From Sphingobacterium cellulitidis (lineage in GTDB: Bacteria > Bacteroidota > Bacteroidia > Sphingobacteriales > Sphingobacteriaceae), in the NCBI GenBank assembly GCA_002245855.1, contig NOUX01000003.1:372001-436000 (forward strand): a DNA stretch of 64,000 nt. The letters are read 5' to 3'. The first letter of the stretch is position 1. Each line of letters begins with the position of its first letter. A model generated the notes under the pieces. That model saw nothing but the letters and a program-made list of their open reading frames with translations. It made no database searches and was not told the DNA's origin. The position numbers and the translations under genes are program-made. Below are positions 34,803-44,301 of the stretch, piece by piece.

Positions 34803-37340
34803 CTACTTCTTTTTCATTTTCTGCAATCGTTCTTTTGCTGCTGGAATCACATCATCATCTTCAGTATAATTTTCAATCACACTTTCCAATGTTTTTCTAG
34901 CCTGTAGAGCATCCCCTTTGCGAGCATATGTATCTGCTAGCAGGATAAAACTTTTTGCTACCCAATAATCATGGGAATCCATGTTTTCAATGACATCAAA
35001 AGCCGATTTCTGAGCCTTGTCGTACTCCTTATTATCATATTGCATTTGTGCAACATTGTATCGTGCTTCTGCACTAACTGCTGCATGACTTTTTAGGGCC
35101 GCCAGGTTCAATTCTTTCAACGCTGACTGCTTTTTACCTTGCTGAGCCATAGCTTTTGCACTGTATAAATGAGCGGTAGCAATTTCCTCTTCCGTAGCTT
35201 TTGCATTATTCTTAACCAACTCGATATACTTATCCATTTGCTCATAATCCCCTAATTCGTAATAACAGATCATCAAATTAGTAACAGCATAACCATAATT
35301 ATCCTTGTAGTCAGAATTAAGCTCCAGTTTTTTCAAGTGTACAATTGCCTCATTATATTCTTTCAAACTCAAATATAAAGCAGCTACTGTCATCAAGGTT
35401 TTCTCCGTATACTGACTCGTCCAATCATTCAAGATAATATTCAGATCGTGCAATGCTTCTTCAGGACGACCTGTATGGTATAAACTCACTCCACGAATAT
35501 AGCGGGCATGCTTCTCTTGCCTTGGTTTTGGAAATTTATCGAAATAAGCATTAATTGCCTCCACAGCAGGACCATATTGCCCTCTGTTAAACAAAGTATT
35601 TCCGGCTTGAAATGCCAGGTTATCTTGTTCACCCTCACTTAAATCAGTGATATTGGTACTCGTAGCATATTGAATATAGCTTGTTGCATCACCTTGATCC
35701 AAATAGATATTCTCTATTGATAACAAAGCTTGTGCAGCCTCGCCGGTCTTCGAGTAATCCTTTACAACCTTTTGAAAGGTAGCCATCGCAGCTTCATTAT
35801 CACTCATATTGTATTGAACCAATCCGATGGTCATCAATGCCCGGGGTACATAACTACTTCTCGGGTATTTGTCGATCATCTTTTGCAGTCCTTCGATAGC
35901 AACTTCATAATCCCCTTTTACGAAAGATATATATGGAATTTCAAAAGCCACATCATCCGCATAATTGGAATTTGGGAACTGTTCAACAACAGATCTCAAA
36001 GTATTTAACTTAGCATCATTGTCGCCTTGCAAGCCTTGGATAATACCATGTTGAAACAAGGCGTAATCCTGATTCGGAGCCTTATTGGCGATCAGCTGAT
36101 CATAGTATTCATTAGCACGTCCATAATTACGCATAGATAGATAAGAATCGCCTAATCGAGCCATCACATCATAACGCACATTTTTATCCAATGAACCCTC
36201 ATCAGATGCTAAAAAACGCTCAAAATAATCAGCAGCAACACTATAGCGGTTAATACGGAAGGCTGAATACGCTAAGGCATAGTTTGCATAATTGTATAAA
36301 TTCGTGGTTCTAGCAGCCGGCATCTGTAAAAATCTAGAGAAATTATCTACAGCCTCGCCATACTTGCGAACTTCATACATCGCCTCCGCTTTCCAATAGG
36401 TTGCCAATGCTGCCATTTCTGGATCAAAAGGAACTTTCTCTGAACGCATAAACATGGAAATACTATTCTCGAAGGCACGCTCATTATAAAATTCCAACCC
36501 CCGATAATAGGTTATCTTCTGATAAACCATATCAGCTTTGGATTCTCTATTTTGAAACGATTCCAATAAGTAAACCCCAGCCTGAAAATTGCTGCTTCCC
36601 ATCAATACTTGAGCCATTCGGGTTTCAGTATTCTCTGCTTTTTGAGCTTCTGGATCAAGCTCTGCAAATTTCATGGTAATATATTCCTGAAGCGGTTTCA
36701 ACGATACTTGGACCGAATCCAATTCAAATAAGGTCTTCGCATAATTATAAAGAGCATCTGCTTTCAATTCCTTATCATAATTCATTTTGGAGGCATTGTA
36801 AAATGCTGCCCTCGCCTTCTGTTTATCACCAGCTTGCAGAGCAATTGACCCTAATGCCATTACCGAACTTTGGTAAAAAGCATCCGCAGGTTTTACTTTT
36901 TCCAAAATAGAAACCGCCCGGTCAAATTGACCAGCACGATAAGCTAAGATTCCTATCCTATTATTGTCTACATTATCCCGGTCAGAATTAGGATATCTTT
37001 CCGGTAAAGGACTATGAAAAGGTTCTTTAAAATTGTTTCTACTATAATACAATCCCGCAGCAATCGTTCTCAATTCCACCTCTAATGCCTTCCGGTCGAT
37101 CTTCATATCCGGATTACGACGAATCTTTACAGCATCAGCCAACATCGGACGATAATCACGAACAATCTCGATGGAATCCAAAACTGATTTTTGAGTCCCT
37201 ACTGCTTGCTCATTATTTTGCTGATTCTCAACTTGTTGTTTTTTATCTTCCTGTGCATAACTTGCCAGCAACATTACTGAGAAAACTCCAGTAAGTGCAG
37301 GTTTCAGGTAACTATAGCCAATCCTATGTTTCAGTATCAT
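34803..37340 (-). CDS. Secreted tetratricopeptide-repeat protein
   Basis: An 845-residue protein. An N-terminal signal peptide (about 1-30, ending ASYA) is followed by a Gln-rich stretch and then TPR-type helical repeats along the whole chain, for example GILAYRAGQFDRAVSIL, ALYNYAKTLFELDSV, MARLGDSYLSMRNYGRANEYYDQ and ALMTIGLVQYNMSDNEAAMATFQ. It probably acts as a periplasmic or outer-membrane scaffold. A specific role is not evident. The 230 bp upstream contain no gene. Confidence 0.85.
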   Translation of the reverse strand: MILKHRIGYSYLKPALTGVFSVMLLASYAQEDKKQQVENQQNNEQAVGTQKSVLDSIEIVRDYRPMLADAVKIRRNPDMKIDRKALEVELRTIAAGLYYSRNNFKEPFHSPLPERYPNSDRDNVDNNRIGILAYRAGQFDRAVSILEKVKPADAFYQSSVMALGSIALQAGDKQKARAAFYNASKMNYDKELKADALYNYAKTLFELDSVQVSLKPLQEYITMKFAELDPEAQKAENTETRMAQVLMGSSNFQAGVYLLESFQNRESKADMVYQKITYYRGLEFYNERAFENSISMFMRSEKVPFDPEMAALATYWKAEAMYEVRKYGEAVDNFSRFLQMPAARTTNLYNYANYALAYSAFRINRYSVAADYFERFLASDEGSLDKNVRYDVMARLGDSYLSMRNYGRANEYYDQLIANKAPNQDYALFQHGIIQGLQGDNDAKLNTLRSVVEQFPNSNYADDVAFEIPYISFVKGDYEVAIEGLQKMIDKYPRSSYVPRALMTIGLVQYNMSDNEAAMATFQKVVKDYSKTGEAAQALLSIENIYLDQGDATSYIQYATSTNITDLSEGEQDNLAFQAGNTLFNRGQYGPAVEAINAYFDKFPKPRQEKHARYIRGVSLYHTGRPEEALHDLNIILNDWTSQYTEKTLMTVAALYLSLKEYNEAIVHLKKLELNSDYKDNYGYAVTNLMICYYELGDYEQMDKYIELVKNNAKATEEEIATAHLYSAKAMAQQGKKQSALKELNLAALKSHAAVSAEARYNVAQMQYDNKEYDKAQKSAFDVIENMDSHDYWVAKSFILLADTYARKGDALQARKTLESVIENYTEDDDVIPAAKERLQKMKKK

Positions 37341-37571
37341 TTTTCGTCCTTATTTCTTAGCTTTTCCAATCGTTATTTCATAGTAGGAATAACAATTGTG
37401 TAAAATTATCCCCTTCTTAAGTGTGATAGTCAAATCTAAAGAATTCCAATCACAATAAGATGAAGAGTAAGTAAAAAGCCAGAGTCAATGTATTTAATTC
37501 TCTTATCCTAACTTAACCTAAGCAAATTAAATACCATAGACGAATCAAATTAAAATTTTTAATAAACCCTA

Positions 37572-38126
37572 TCATTTAATTTTTTGCCCATACTTATTAT
37601 CGAATCTTTGACCTTCTGCAAAAATTAAATAGAATACATAAAATGGGATTAATAGGTGCCAACCACTCTTCCCCACATCATGACAACGCTTTGTCCCTTG
37701 AGAAATACCAACCCACAATAAAATCACAATTGGGATAATAAAAATTGGATTGTTACCGAAACCTTCTTCATACCTATTTCCTAAAATATACCAGACTTCG
37801 TCATTACTGCCCTTAAGAAAGCGTTTTAAAATTGCTGAAAGGAAATAAATTATTAGAAAAGTCAAAAAAAACTCAAGTCGACCAATTCTACCTTCAAAGG
37901 AAAAAATATTTTTACCCTTTGATTTAGAACTGCTTGGAATCTCAGGGGGTTCCATTACGGGCATTACAATTGATTCTAAAACAATTGCTTCCTTTAATTG
38001 AGGCTGTGGAATTTTAACCCGCAATTTTTGAGAACATTTAGGACATTGAACTATTATGGTTTCCTTTAAAATATTATCTGTATTTAATTGCATCTTGCAA
38101 TGACAATTGGAGCATTCTAAATTCAT
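37572..38126 (-). CDS. Zinc-ribbon plus DUF805 membrane protein
   Basis: A 184-residue protein. Residues 1-45 are a zinc ribbon of the MJ0042 type (C5-x2-C8 and C28-x2-C31). Residues about 75-184 are a DUF805 domain, recognisable by FEGRIGRLEFFLTFLI, QGTKRCHDVGKSGWHLLIPF and the ending EGQRFDNKYG, with three or four transmembrane helices. DUF805 proteins are inner-membrane proteins of unknown function. It follows two other genes that also begin with a two-CxxC zinc ribbon, on the same strand with 10-20 bp gaps, forming a three-gene operon. Confidence 0.82.
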   Translation of the reverse strand: MNLECSNCHCKMQLNTDNILKETIIVQCPKCSQKLRVKIPQPQLKEAIVLESIVMPVMEPPEIPSSSKSKGKNIFSFEGRIGRLEFFLTFLIIYFLSAILKRFLKGSNDEVWYILGNRYEEGFGNNPIFIIPIVILLWVGISQGTKRCHDVGKSGWHLLIPFYVFYLIFAEGQRFDNKYGQKIK

Positions 38127-38145
38127 AATGGCGGGTTTGAATTAT

Positions 38146-38571
38146 TTAATAATTAAATAACAGGTATAAAGCGCAAAATATAAAGACTATAATAATTATG
38201 ACCTCAAGATTTGATAAGTTCTTTTTATTAGCATTTAAGTCTTGGTCAGCGATAATATTTTTCTCCATTTCGACCGGAATATGATCTTCTGTTTGAGGAA
38301 GAATACTATCTTCTATTTCAAGAGGAATATTCTCTTCTTTGTCTGAAATATCCCCTTCTGTTTGAGGAGGATTATCCTCTTCTATTTTGACAGGAATTTC
38401 TTCTGTTAATTTTGGATTGGAAATAGCCCTGAGGTTCATGTTTTCATCAAAACCCATCCAAAATTCAGAACTACAATAAGGACATTGAATAAATAATTGG
38501 TTTAGTCTATTAAATCCTTGGCTATTTAAAGTCATTTTTGACTGACACGAGCTACATTGAATAATTTTCAT
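38146..38571 (-). CDS. Zinc-ribbon protein with C-terminal membrane anchor
   Basis: A 141-residue protein. An N-terminal zinc ribbon (C6-x2-C9, C30-x2-C33) is followed by an acidic linker (about 50-110) of recurring units such as NPPQTEGDI, IPLEIEDSI and LPQTEDHIPVEME. A single C-terminal transmembrane helix (about 120-140) follows, with no signal peptide, so it is probably tail-anchored with the ribbon in the cytoplasm. It is the middle gene of the zinc-ribbon trio. Function unknown. Confidence 0.75.
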   Translation of the reverse strand: MKIIQCSSCQSKMTLNSQGFNRLNQLFIQCPYCSSEFWMGFDENMNLRAISNPKLTEEIPVKIEEDNPPQTEGDISDKEENIPLEIEDSILPQTEDHIPVEMEKNIIADQDLNANKKNLSNLEVIIIIVFIFCALYLLFNY

Positions 38572-38580
38572 TAATACTTT

Positions 38581-39327
38581 CTATAAATCAAACCAACTGG
38601 TGAAATCAAAATCATCATCAACATTATTTTCAAAGTCGCTTCCAACATCATCAAGATTTACAGCTTTTTGATCTGTTAAAAAAACTTCATCTGCTACCCC
38701 ATCATAATTAACATCAAGCAGCATCGCATCCACTACTCCGTCTGTATCAGAATCAAGGATGATTGCATCTACCAAACCATCCTGATTCGTGTCCATAGAA
38801 ATTGAATCGAATAATCCATCTTTATTCGAGTCCAAAATAATTGCATCCATAATTCCATCTCCATCAGAGTCTAGAATCATGGCATCAAGCAAACCATCCT
38901 GGTCTGAATCCAGCATAATGGCATCAACCAATCCGTTTTGGTCTGAATCTAAAATAATTGCTTCCGAAATATTATTATTATCATTATCAACCAGAATACC
39001 ATCGGTAATATTATTACCATCGTAGTCTATTAATGTTGCATTGGGATTCGCTTGGTTAGAATTATTAAGAATAGATTCAATAGAAATCGCCTCAGTGGAA
39101 GGAGGTTCACTAGCAGAATGGCTTAATTCATTGAATGCACTTCCTGTTAAGGCTCCAGCAATAAAGACACCTGCTTTCCCAATAGAATTTGGAGGATTTG
39201 AATTTGAAGGATTAACAGTCGGCTCATCCTTTGAATTTTTAGCCCCACAATTGGAACAAAAATTGAACTCAATAGGATTAGATTGACCACATTGAATACA
39301 AGATCTTGTTAAGTTACCTTTCTCCAT
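38581..39327 (-). CDS. Zinc-ribbon protein with tandem 13-residue Asp-rich (DxDxDGxxD) repeats
   Basis: A 248-residue protein. It begins with a zinc ribbon (CIQCGQ...CSNCGA, residues 10-27), then a Ser/Pro/Asn linker and a Gly/Ala-rich hydrophobic segment (about 51-67). Residues about 100-217 hold roughly nine 13-residue repeats of the form D-x-D-x-D-G-h-h-D-A-h-h-L. The repeat resembles thrombospondin type 3 / calcium-binding Asp-loop repeats, which are normally extracellular. Here there is no standard signal peptide and a cytosolic-type zinc ribbon leads the chain. First gene of the zinc-ribbon trio. Function unknown. Confidence 0.78.
   Translation of the reverse strand: MEKGNLTRSCIQCGQSNPIEFNFCSNCGAKNSKDEPTVNPSNSNPPNSIGKAGVFIAGALTGSAFNELSHSASEPPSTEAISIESILNNSNQANPNATLIDYDGNNITDGILVDNDNNNISEAIILDSDQNGLVDAIMLDSDQDGLLDAMILDSDGDGIMDAIILDSNKDGLFDSISMDTNQDGLVDAIILDSDTDGVVDAMLLDVNYDGVADEVFLTDQKAVNLDDVGSDFENNVDDDFDFTSWFDL
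38677..39030 (-). repeat. Tandem 39-bp coding repeats
   Basis: About nine in-frame 39-bp units, each coding one Asp-rich 13-residue repeat of the zinc-ribbon protein. Units are diverged at the DNA level but constant in length, so copy number could vary between strains. Confidence 0.75.
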
Positions 39328-39470
39328 TATTCTTAAGTACTAAATTAATACCCTGCGTTTTACACTAGAATTTATCTGGTATAAAATTACATTGAGCCAT
39401 TTAGTAAATAAAACGGTTTCCCGTAATATGATTATACTTAAGGATTCTTTGGATTCTATGTCAACAGCAC

Positions 39471-41201
39471 CTATCTCCCCATCAAACCCTCAATAAGTTT
39501 AAAAGCTTTGTCAGATTTATTTAAAACATCGGAATCACGGTATTCTATTTTCTTATCAATCTTCACTCCTACTTTTTGAGCTTGTTTTCTATCCGGATAA
39601 AAAACAGCGTTTCCTGTAAATTCTAAGGTATAATTCCCGGGCAAAACCAACTTTTTGATATCCCCATCGGCACCAGCAGTTTGTTGTCCGATTGTAATGG
39701 CTTGAGGAAAAATATGCTGTAAGTTCATGCTATTCCATTCACTTGCACTTAGGGTTTCTTGATTTACGATAATAAACACTTTCCCCTTATAGGGATGATC
39801 ATTGTATAGTTTTTCTTTTGGGAAATAGGTTTCTGTACTTTCATTGTAAATAAAGGTTCCAACATTATTTAGATTCTGTTGGAAATACTTGCCGAAGAAA
39901 TTATCCTTTTTAGAAAAGTATCCATAAACATAAGTATAGACAAAACCACCCCAATCTGGATAACCACGCATATCGAATACAATTGCATCTTTTGATGCCG
40001 CCTCTTTCAGAATTTTCTCCATTTCGGCATTAATATTCTCATCCTCCACATCCTCTATAAAGGAGAATGTTTGATCGATCCTGAAATAAGCAATATTTGA
40101 ATCTATTAACTGATTTTCCCTTTTATTTTGCTGTTTGGCTTTTAGAAAATTAAGGACAAGTTCAATTCTAGGTTTATCAGCAGGGTTAATAAATTCAATT
40201 TTACTCTCCATAATACTGCTACTATTATTCTTTTGAATCGTAATATCTTTGGATTCTGTATTATCAGGCCAAATTAAGTTATTCTGATAATCTGATAAGC
40301 GATAAAGTAGGCCTCCCCTGTTGGAAGTTGATAAAAGCTTATTTTTCTCCTCAATAATGGCTTGAATCTTTTTTCCATTGATGGAAGTGATCTTATCACC
40401 CACTGCAAGATTAGCTTTTTCGCAGATTTCAGGGATAATTTGATCGGTGACGAGAATATAGTCCTCTCTAACTTGAAAATCAAAAGCTGCATATAAGGAA
40501 GAATGAAAAATTTCTTTTTTGAAGTTCAATTGATTATAAAATTTGAAAGAATGCGTATCTTCCATAGTGGAAACGGCTTTTGCCAGGATTAATTCAAAGT
40601 CTTTCCGATTATTTACCGTCAAACATTCATTCACAAGATTTTCCAATATTTGATCAGAATCCTTTGCCATTAAATATTTATGCGGGTATAAATAATCAAT
40701 AGCACCTATAATCTTTGCCAAGGTTAGTAGCCTATAATTTTCAGGGAGATTTTCAGTTTTAGGGAAATCATAGCTTTTCTCATTCGGTATTTCAGCAATG
40801 TGGCCTACCTTAGGAATGTAAAAATGTGATTCAGCTTGATATCTATTTCTAAAAATATTATCCAACAATTTTTTGTTGGCCTTTGAAATATTAGGATTCT
40901 TCCGATACCAATCAAAATTTTGATTAGCGTTGATGGCATCCTTGGCATTATTGGAAATCACTTCTCCGGTAAAGTTATTACCCAAACCCTGTGTAAATGC
41001 AGAAATAACATCATTTACATTGTTATATTTCTGATCAATATGCTTAATAAAAAGGCTATCAGCATTTATCTTCCCAGATGCTAAATCTGGGTGATAATAT
41101 TTTAAGAAATTCCAAACTTTAATTACCTCATATTGGGAAGAACCTTTAGCATAGGAAAAATGTAATAATAAACTGAATAGAATTAAAGTGATTGTTCTCA
41201 T
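39471..41201 (-). CDS. Secreted S41-family (C-terminal processing) peptidase
   Basis: About 576 residues from ATG 41201. That start gives a proper signal peptide (MRTITLILFSLLLHFSYAKG), whereas the upstream ATG at 41225 would bury it. A central PDZ-like segment (EKANLAVGDKITSINGKKIQ) precedes the S41 domain, with IVFDMRGYPDWGG, the nucleophile Ser in TLSASEWNS (about residue 485) and IGQQTAGADGD. It likely cleaves periplasmic or surface proteins. It appears monocistronic. Confidence 0.88.
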   Translation of the reverse strand: MRTITLILFSLLLHFSYAKGSSQYEVIKVWNFLKYYHPDLASGKINADSLFIKHIDQKYNNVNDVISAFTQGLGNNFTGEVISNNAKDAINANQNFDWYRKNPNISKANKKLLDNIFRNRYQAESHFYIPKVGHIAEIPNEKSYDFPKTENLPENYRLLTLAKIIGAIDYLYPHKYLMAKDSDQILENLVNECLTVNNRKDFELILAKAVSTMEDTHSFKFYNQLNFKKEIFHSSLYAAFDFQVREDYILVTDQIIPEICEKANLAVGDKITSINGKKIQAIIEEKNKLLSTSNRGGLLYRLSDYQNNLIWPDNTESKDITIQKNNSSSIMESKIEFINPADKPRIELVLNFLKAKQQNKRENQLIDSNIAYFRIDQTFSFIEDVEDENINAEMEKILKEAASKDAIVFDMRGYPDWGGFVYTYVYGYFSKKDNFFGKYFQQNLNNVGTFIYNESTETYFPKEKLYNDHPYKGKVFIIVNQETLSASEWNSMNLQHIFPQAITIGQQTAGADGDIKKLVLPGNYTLEFTGNAVFYPDRKQAQKVGVKIDKKIEYRDSDVLNKSDKAFKLIEGLMGR

Positions 41202-41335
41202 AAAAAAAGCTGAAGCTAAGATCAACGAAAATTATTCGTTTTTATAGGCTATTAATAGTTATGTATCTGATTTACTAAATCTAAAATACAAAAAAAGCCA
41301 ATAAATAAAACTTTCCTGATTTTGAGTCAATCAAC

Positions 41336-42445
41336 TTAATGAACGGAATTAATCTTAAAATCTAGGTCTTCGAAATTTCCATTCTCGTCTATTAATATCG
41401 CCCGTGGGATTGCATTAACATTAAATAATGTATTAGAAACCTCACCCTTCCAACCTTTCAGTTCTGAAACATGTTTTGCATAATTAAACTTATGTTTTTT
41501 GATTGCCTCTTTCCAGTTCTCTTCATTGTCATCTAACGATATTGCCAAAATTTGGATATTAGGATTTTCTTCAGCAAACTTTTTAAGATTTGGCAAATTT
41601 TCAATACAAGGACCACACCATGATGCCCAAAATTCAAGAAGGACTTTCTTCCCCATAAAATCCGATAATCTTACTTCCTGAGAATTCTCATCCTTTATTA
41701 CAAAATCTTTGACTTTCTCACCCTTCTGAATTGAAAATAAAGTCTTTATTTTCAATTCTAATTCTTTGGCTTCGGGTAATAGTTTGATGGAATCTGCCAA
41801 ACCATCAAACAATTCCTTACAAATATTAGGCTTATCCTCAAGGACATCAAATAAAAAATATCTCTGAAAATAAAGCGAAGCATAGGAATTCGGATACATT
41901 TTGACCAATTCAACTCTCAATGCTAATGTTTCTTTATTGAGTTTATGAAAGATTTCATTTGGATCCTGATTTCGGTTCATAGCCCAATTTAGTTCTGGAA
42001 AAACTACTTGAAATATAGAATTATAACGATTATAGATAATCGCATTTTCACTATTCATGACTTCAACATTGCTTATGCCAGTTATTAATTTGCCAGTTAT
42101 TTGGTTATACAAAGGCTTATGAACATACAATTTATTAGTTCCAGGGGTTAACAGAAATTGGAACAAACCATCAAATTCTTTTTTATTTATAAAGAGATTG
42201 GTCAATACACCAGGAGTCACTAAATTCCCATTAAACACAAAGCGATTATTCTGAATTAATACAGAATCTTTTTTAAGGTTATTAATACCTGCATAATCAA
42301 CAAAACTGATGGATACATATTTTCCATTTAAATTTTGTGAACTGTCTATTTCAGCTTCAATGCAATATGCTCCTTGTGCAAAAGAAGTTGAATTTAAAAA
42401 CAGGCCTCCGAGAAGAAAAAAAAGGAAGGTATATAATTTTACCAT
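41336..42445 (-). CDS. TlpA-like thiol-disulfide oxidoreductase
   Basis: 369 residues from ATG 42445, which gives a clean signal peptide (MVKLYTFLFFLLGGLFLNSTSFAQ). The frame is open for 40 codons further upstream. The N-terminal part resembles the beta-rich DUF4369 domain common in Bacteroidota. The C-terminal about 140 residues form a thioredoxin-fold TlpA/AhpC-type domain with the redox motif WCGPC (about residue 275), VRLSDFMGKKVLLEFWA and a cis-Pro segment NAIPRAILID. It is a periplasmic reductase. Its partner is not evident. Confidence 0.87.
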   Translation of the reverse strand: MVKLYTFLFFLLGGLFLNSTSFAQGAYCIEAEIDSSQNLNGKYVSISFVDYAGINNLKKDSVLIQNNRFVFNGNLVTPGVLTNLFINKKEFDGLFQFLLTPGTNKLYVHKPLYNQITGKLITGISNVEVMNSENAIIYNRYNSIFQVVFPELNWAMNRNQDPNEIFHKLNKETLALRVELVKMYPNSYASLYFQRYFLFDVLEDKPNICKELFDGLADSIKLLPEAKELELKIKTLFSIQKGEKVKDFVIKDENSQEVRLSDFMGKKVLLEFWASWCGPCIENLPNLKKFAEENPNIQILAISLDDNEENWKEAIKKHKFNYAKHVSELKGWKGEVSNTLFNVNAIPRAILIDENGNFEDLDFKINSVH

Positions 42446-42563
42446 AAGATCAATGATTGGGTCACTCCAATAAAGATAATCTTCTAATAAGTAAAAAAAT
42501 GTTAAATGTGATGTAGGATAAAAAATAGGTGATAAAACTGAAGAAGAGAACTTTAGACAGCTC

Positions 42564-42602
42564 AAAACAAAATTGCCCCAATCTTCGATTGAGGCAATTT
42601 GT
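42564..42602 (-). terminator. Terminator of the lipoprotein gene at 42625
   Basis: Read on the minus strand, CAAATTGCC plus TCAATC pairs with GATTGG plus GGCAATTTTG around a short GAA loop, and is followed by TTTTG. It lies about 25 bp after the stop codon of the lipoprotein gene. Confidence 0.8.
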
Positions 42603-42624
42603 AAATAATCATTTCTATTTTAAC

Positions 42625-43098
42625 CTACTTATTGTATTTAGTTTCAAATGCATCGGAAGCTTTGTTTACATTGTTCGCTGCACTTTCGAAAGCATTATTG
42701 ATTTCATCCAATAACTTACTTTCGGTTGCCGGATCCTGGACATTGTTTTTTCTGATTTCAATTAATTTTGGATACGAGTCAGTTACAATTTTTTGATATT
42801 CTTTCAAACCAGCAACTACGGCATTTTGAAAATCTCCATCGCCATTAAAGTCGCCCAAGTCTTCTACTTTCTTGATGTCAGTCGACAATGATTTCTCCCA
42901 TTCGGAACGTACTGTCTCAGCTTTAGCATAATCCGCAGAGGTCATGGCAGCATTCATATTGGAAATATGAGCTTCGTTTCCATTGATCACCGTAATAATA
43001 GCATTGTTGTACTCTGCTGCGTTCTTTTGGCTTGACCCACAACTTCCTAAGATCAAGGTGCCTACCATCGCTAGGCATGTTAAAGATTTTCTTATCAT
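42625..43098 (-). CDS. Lipoprotein of unknown function
   Basis: 157 residues from ATG 43098. An in-frame TTG lies 9 bp upstream. The signal sequence ends in a lipobox LGSC (about residue 19), so it is lipid-anchored, probably periplasm- or surface-facing. The mature part is a helical bundle-like sequence (YNNAIITVINGNEAHISNM, ESAANNVNKASDAFETKYNK). It may belong to the LIC11966-type surface protein family, but that is only a resemblance. Single gene with its own terminator. Confidence 0.7.
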   Translation of the reverse strand: MIRKSLTCLAMVGTLILGSCGSSQKNAAEYNNAIITVINGNEAHISNMNAAMTSADYAKAETVRSEWEKSLSTDIKKVEDLGDFNGDGDFQNAVVAGLKEYQKIVTDSYPKLIEIRKNNVQDPATESKLLDEINNAFESAANNVNKASDAFETKYNK

Positions 43099-43353
43099 AA
43101 TATTCAAATTAACTGTTTAAAAATATTCCCTGTTTATCATCAGCACTATATCCTCTTCCTTAATACAAATATATTTCAAGAAAAAGCACAAAACTATAGC
43201 TGAAATCAGGGATATTCTCCAATCAATTAAACTCAATCAACCTCAAGGCAATATTATCCTATCATTTGATACTGCCCAGAAATAAAAATCTTGAATATTT
43301 TTTGAAATTATTAAATCTCTTGAATGGAAATAATGTAGGTTAGCAAATGAATA

Positions 43354-44271
43354 CTAGTCTTTATATTTTATTTTATACATGGAAGACCATAACAAATAAT
43401 CTGCGCCATGAATCGAAACATCTTTTGGATATATAGAGACCGAAACTTCTACAGGTCTGGATTTTTGATCCTCTGCAACCACAAATTTACTTGCTTGTTC
43501 CCAATTCGGTTGGACATCTGTGATCGGTTCACGACTTTGAAATGAAACCTGCAATTCAGGTTGATTTTCAGAAATCACCTCAGAATAATCTAAAGGATTA
43601 AAACCTAATTTATCATAAAGCCCCTTAAGAAAATGCTTCTTATTTCCTTTTTTGAAAAATAACCGCGCATAATAAGCTCGATCGTTTTCATCGAACGGAT
43701 TATTATCAGTTCCAGTAATAATTACTTCAGTTACATTATTTCCATCATACCTAAACTCTTTCTTTTGGGGAGCTCCAAAACCCTTCGGCCCAAAGTCAAA
43801 TTCTTTGGAAAATTTAAAATCACTGGTAATAATCGTGGATGGAAGTTTAGATCCGGATGGATAAGTAAAACTTGCAACAACAGGCTTATCGGCAGCAAGA
43901 TCAGTCATCGAATTTGGGTTCCTAAGAAAAGTTAATTTCACTTCTGTCAAGCGACCCTGTTGATCGTATAGATAAGAATGTTCAGAATATAATTCCCTCT
44001 TATCAGTATATACCTGAACTTTTTCAACTTTCCCATTTTTGTCATAAACATACTCAGAAAAGCCAGTTTTTATTAATCGATTTTGATTATCATAACTGAA
44101 CTCTACTAAGCTATTTGTTGCAGCATTAGGTTTCGTCTTAATAACTTCAATACTTTCAAATTTTGCTGCCTCCTCTTTCGAATCTGGCTTAAAAGTATCA
44201 TCCTTACATGAAAACAAAAAAGTCGAAAACATTAATCCTGATAGCAGAATCAATAAGCTAGTTCTTTTCAT
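43354..44271 (-). CDS. Lipoprotein with YD-type repeats
   Basis: A 305-residue lipoprotein: signal peptide followed by lipobox FLFSC at about residues 18-22. The mature region contains short beta-hairpin repeats of the YD/RHS kind, such as FSYDNQNRLIKTG, YVYDKNGKVEKVQ and YLYDQQGRLTEVK. Such lipoproteins are frequent in Bacteroidota and often surface-exposed. The specific role is unknown. The gene downstream of it is the LIC11966-like lipoprotein, 255 bp away, and the gene upstream is a small acidic cytosolic protein. Confidence 0.75.
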   Translation of the reverse strand: MKRTSLLILLSGLMFSTFLFSCKDDTFKPDSKEEAAKFESIEVIKTKPNAATNSLVEFSYDNQNRLIKTGFSEYVYDKNGKVEKVQVYTDKRELYSEHSYLYDQQGRLTEVKLTFLRNPNSMTDLAADKPVVASFTYPSGSKLPSTIITSDFKFSKEFDFGPKGFGAPQKKEFRYDGNNVTEVIITGTDNNPFDENDRAYYARLFFKKGNKKHFLKGLYDKLGFNPLDYSEVISENQPELQVSFQSREPITDVQPNWEQASKFVVAEDQKSRPVEVSVSIYPKDVSIHGADYLLWSSMYKIKYKD

Positions 44272-44301
44272 AAAAAGCTATTAGTTGTTTATTGAAATCA
44301 A

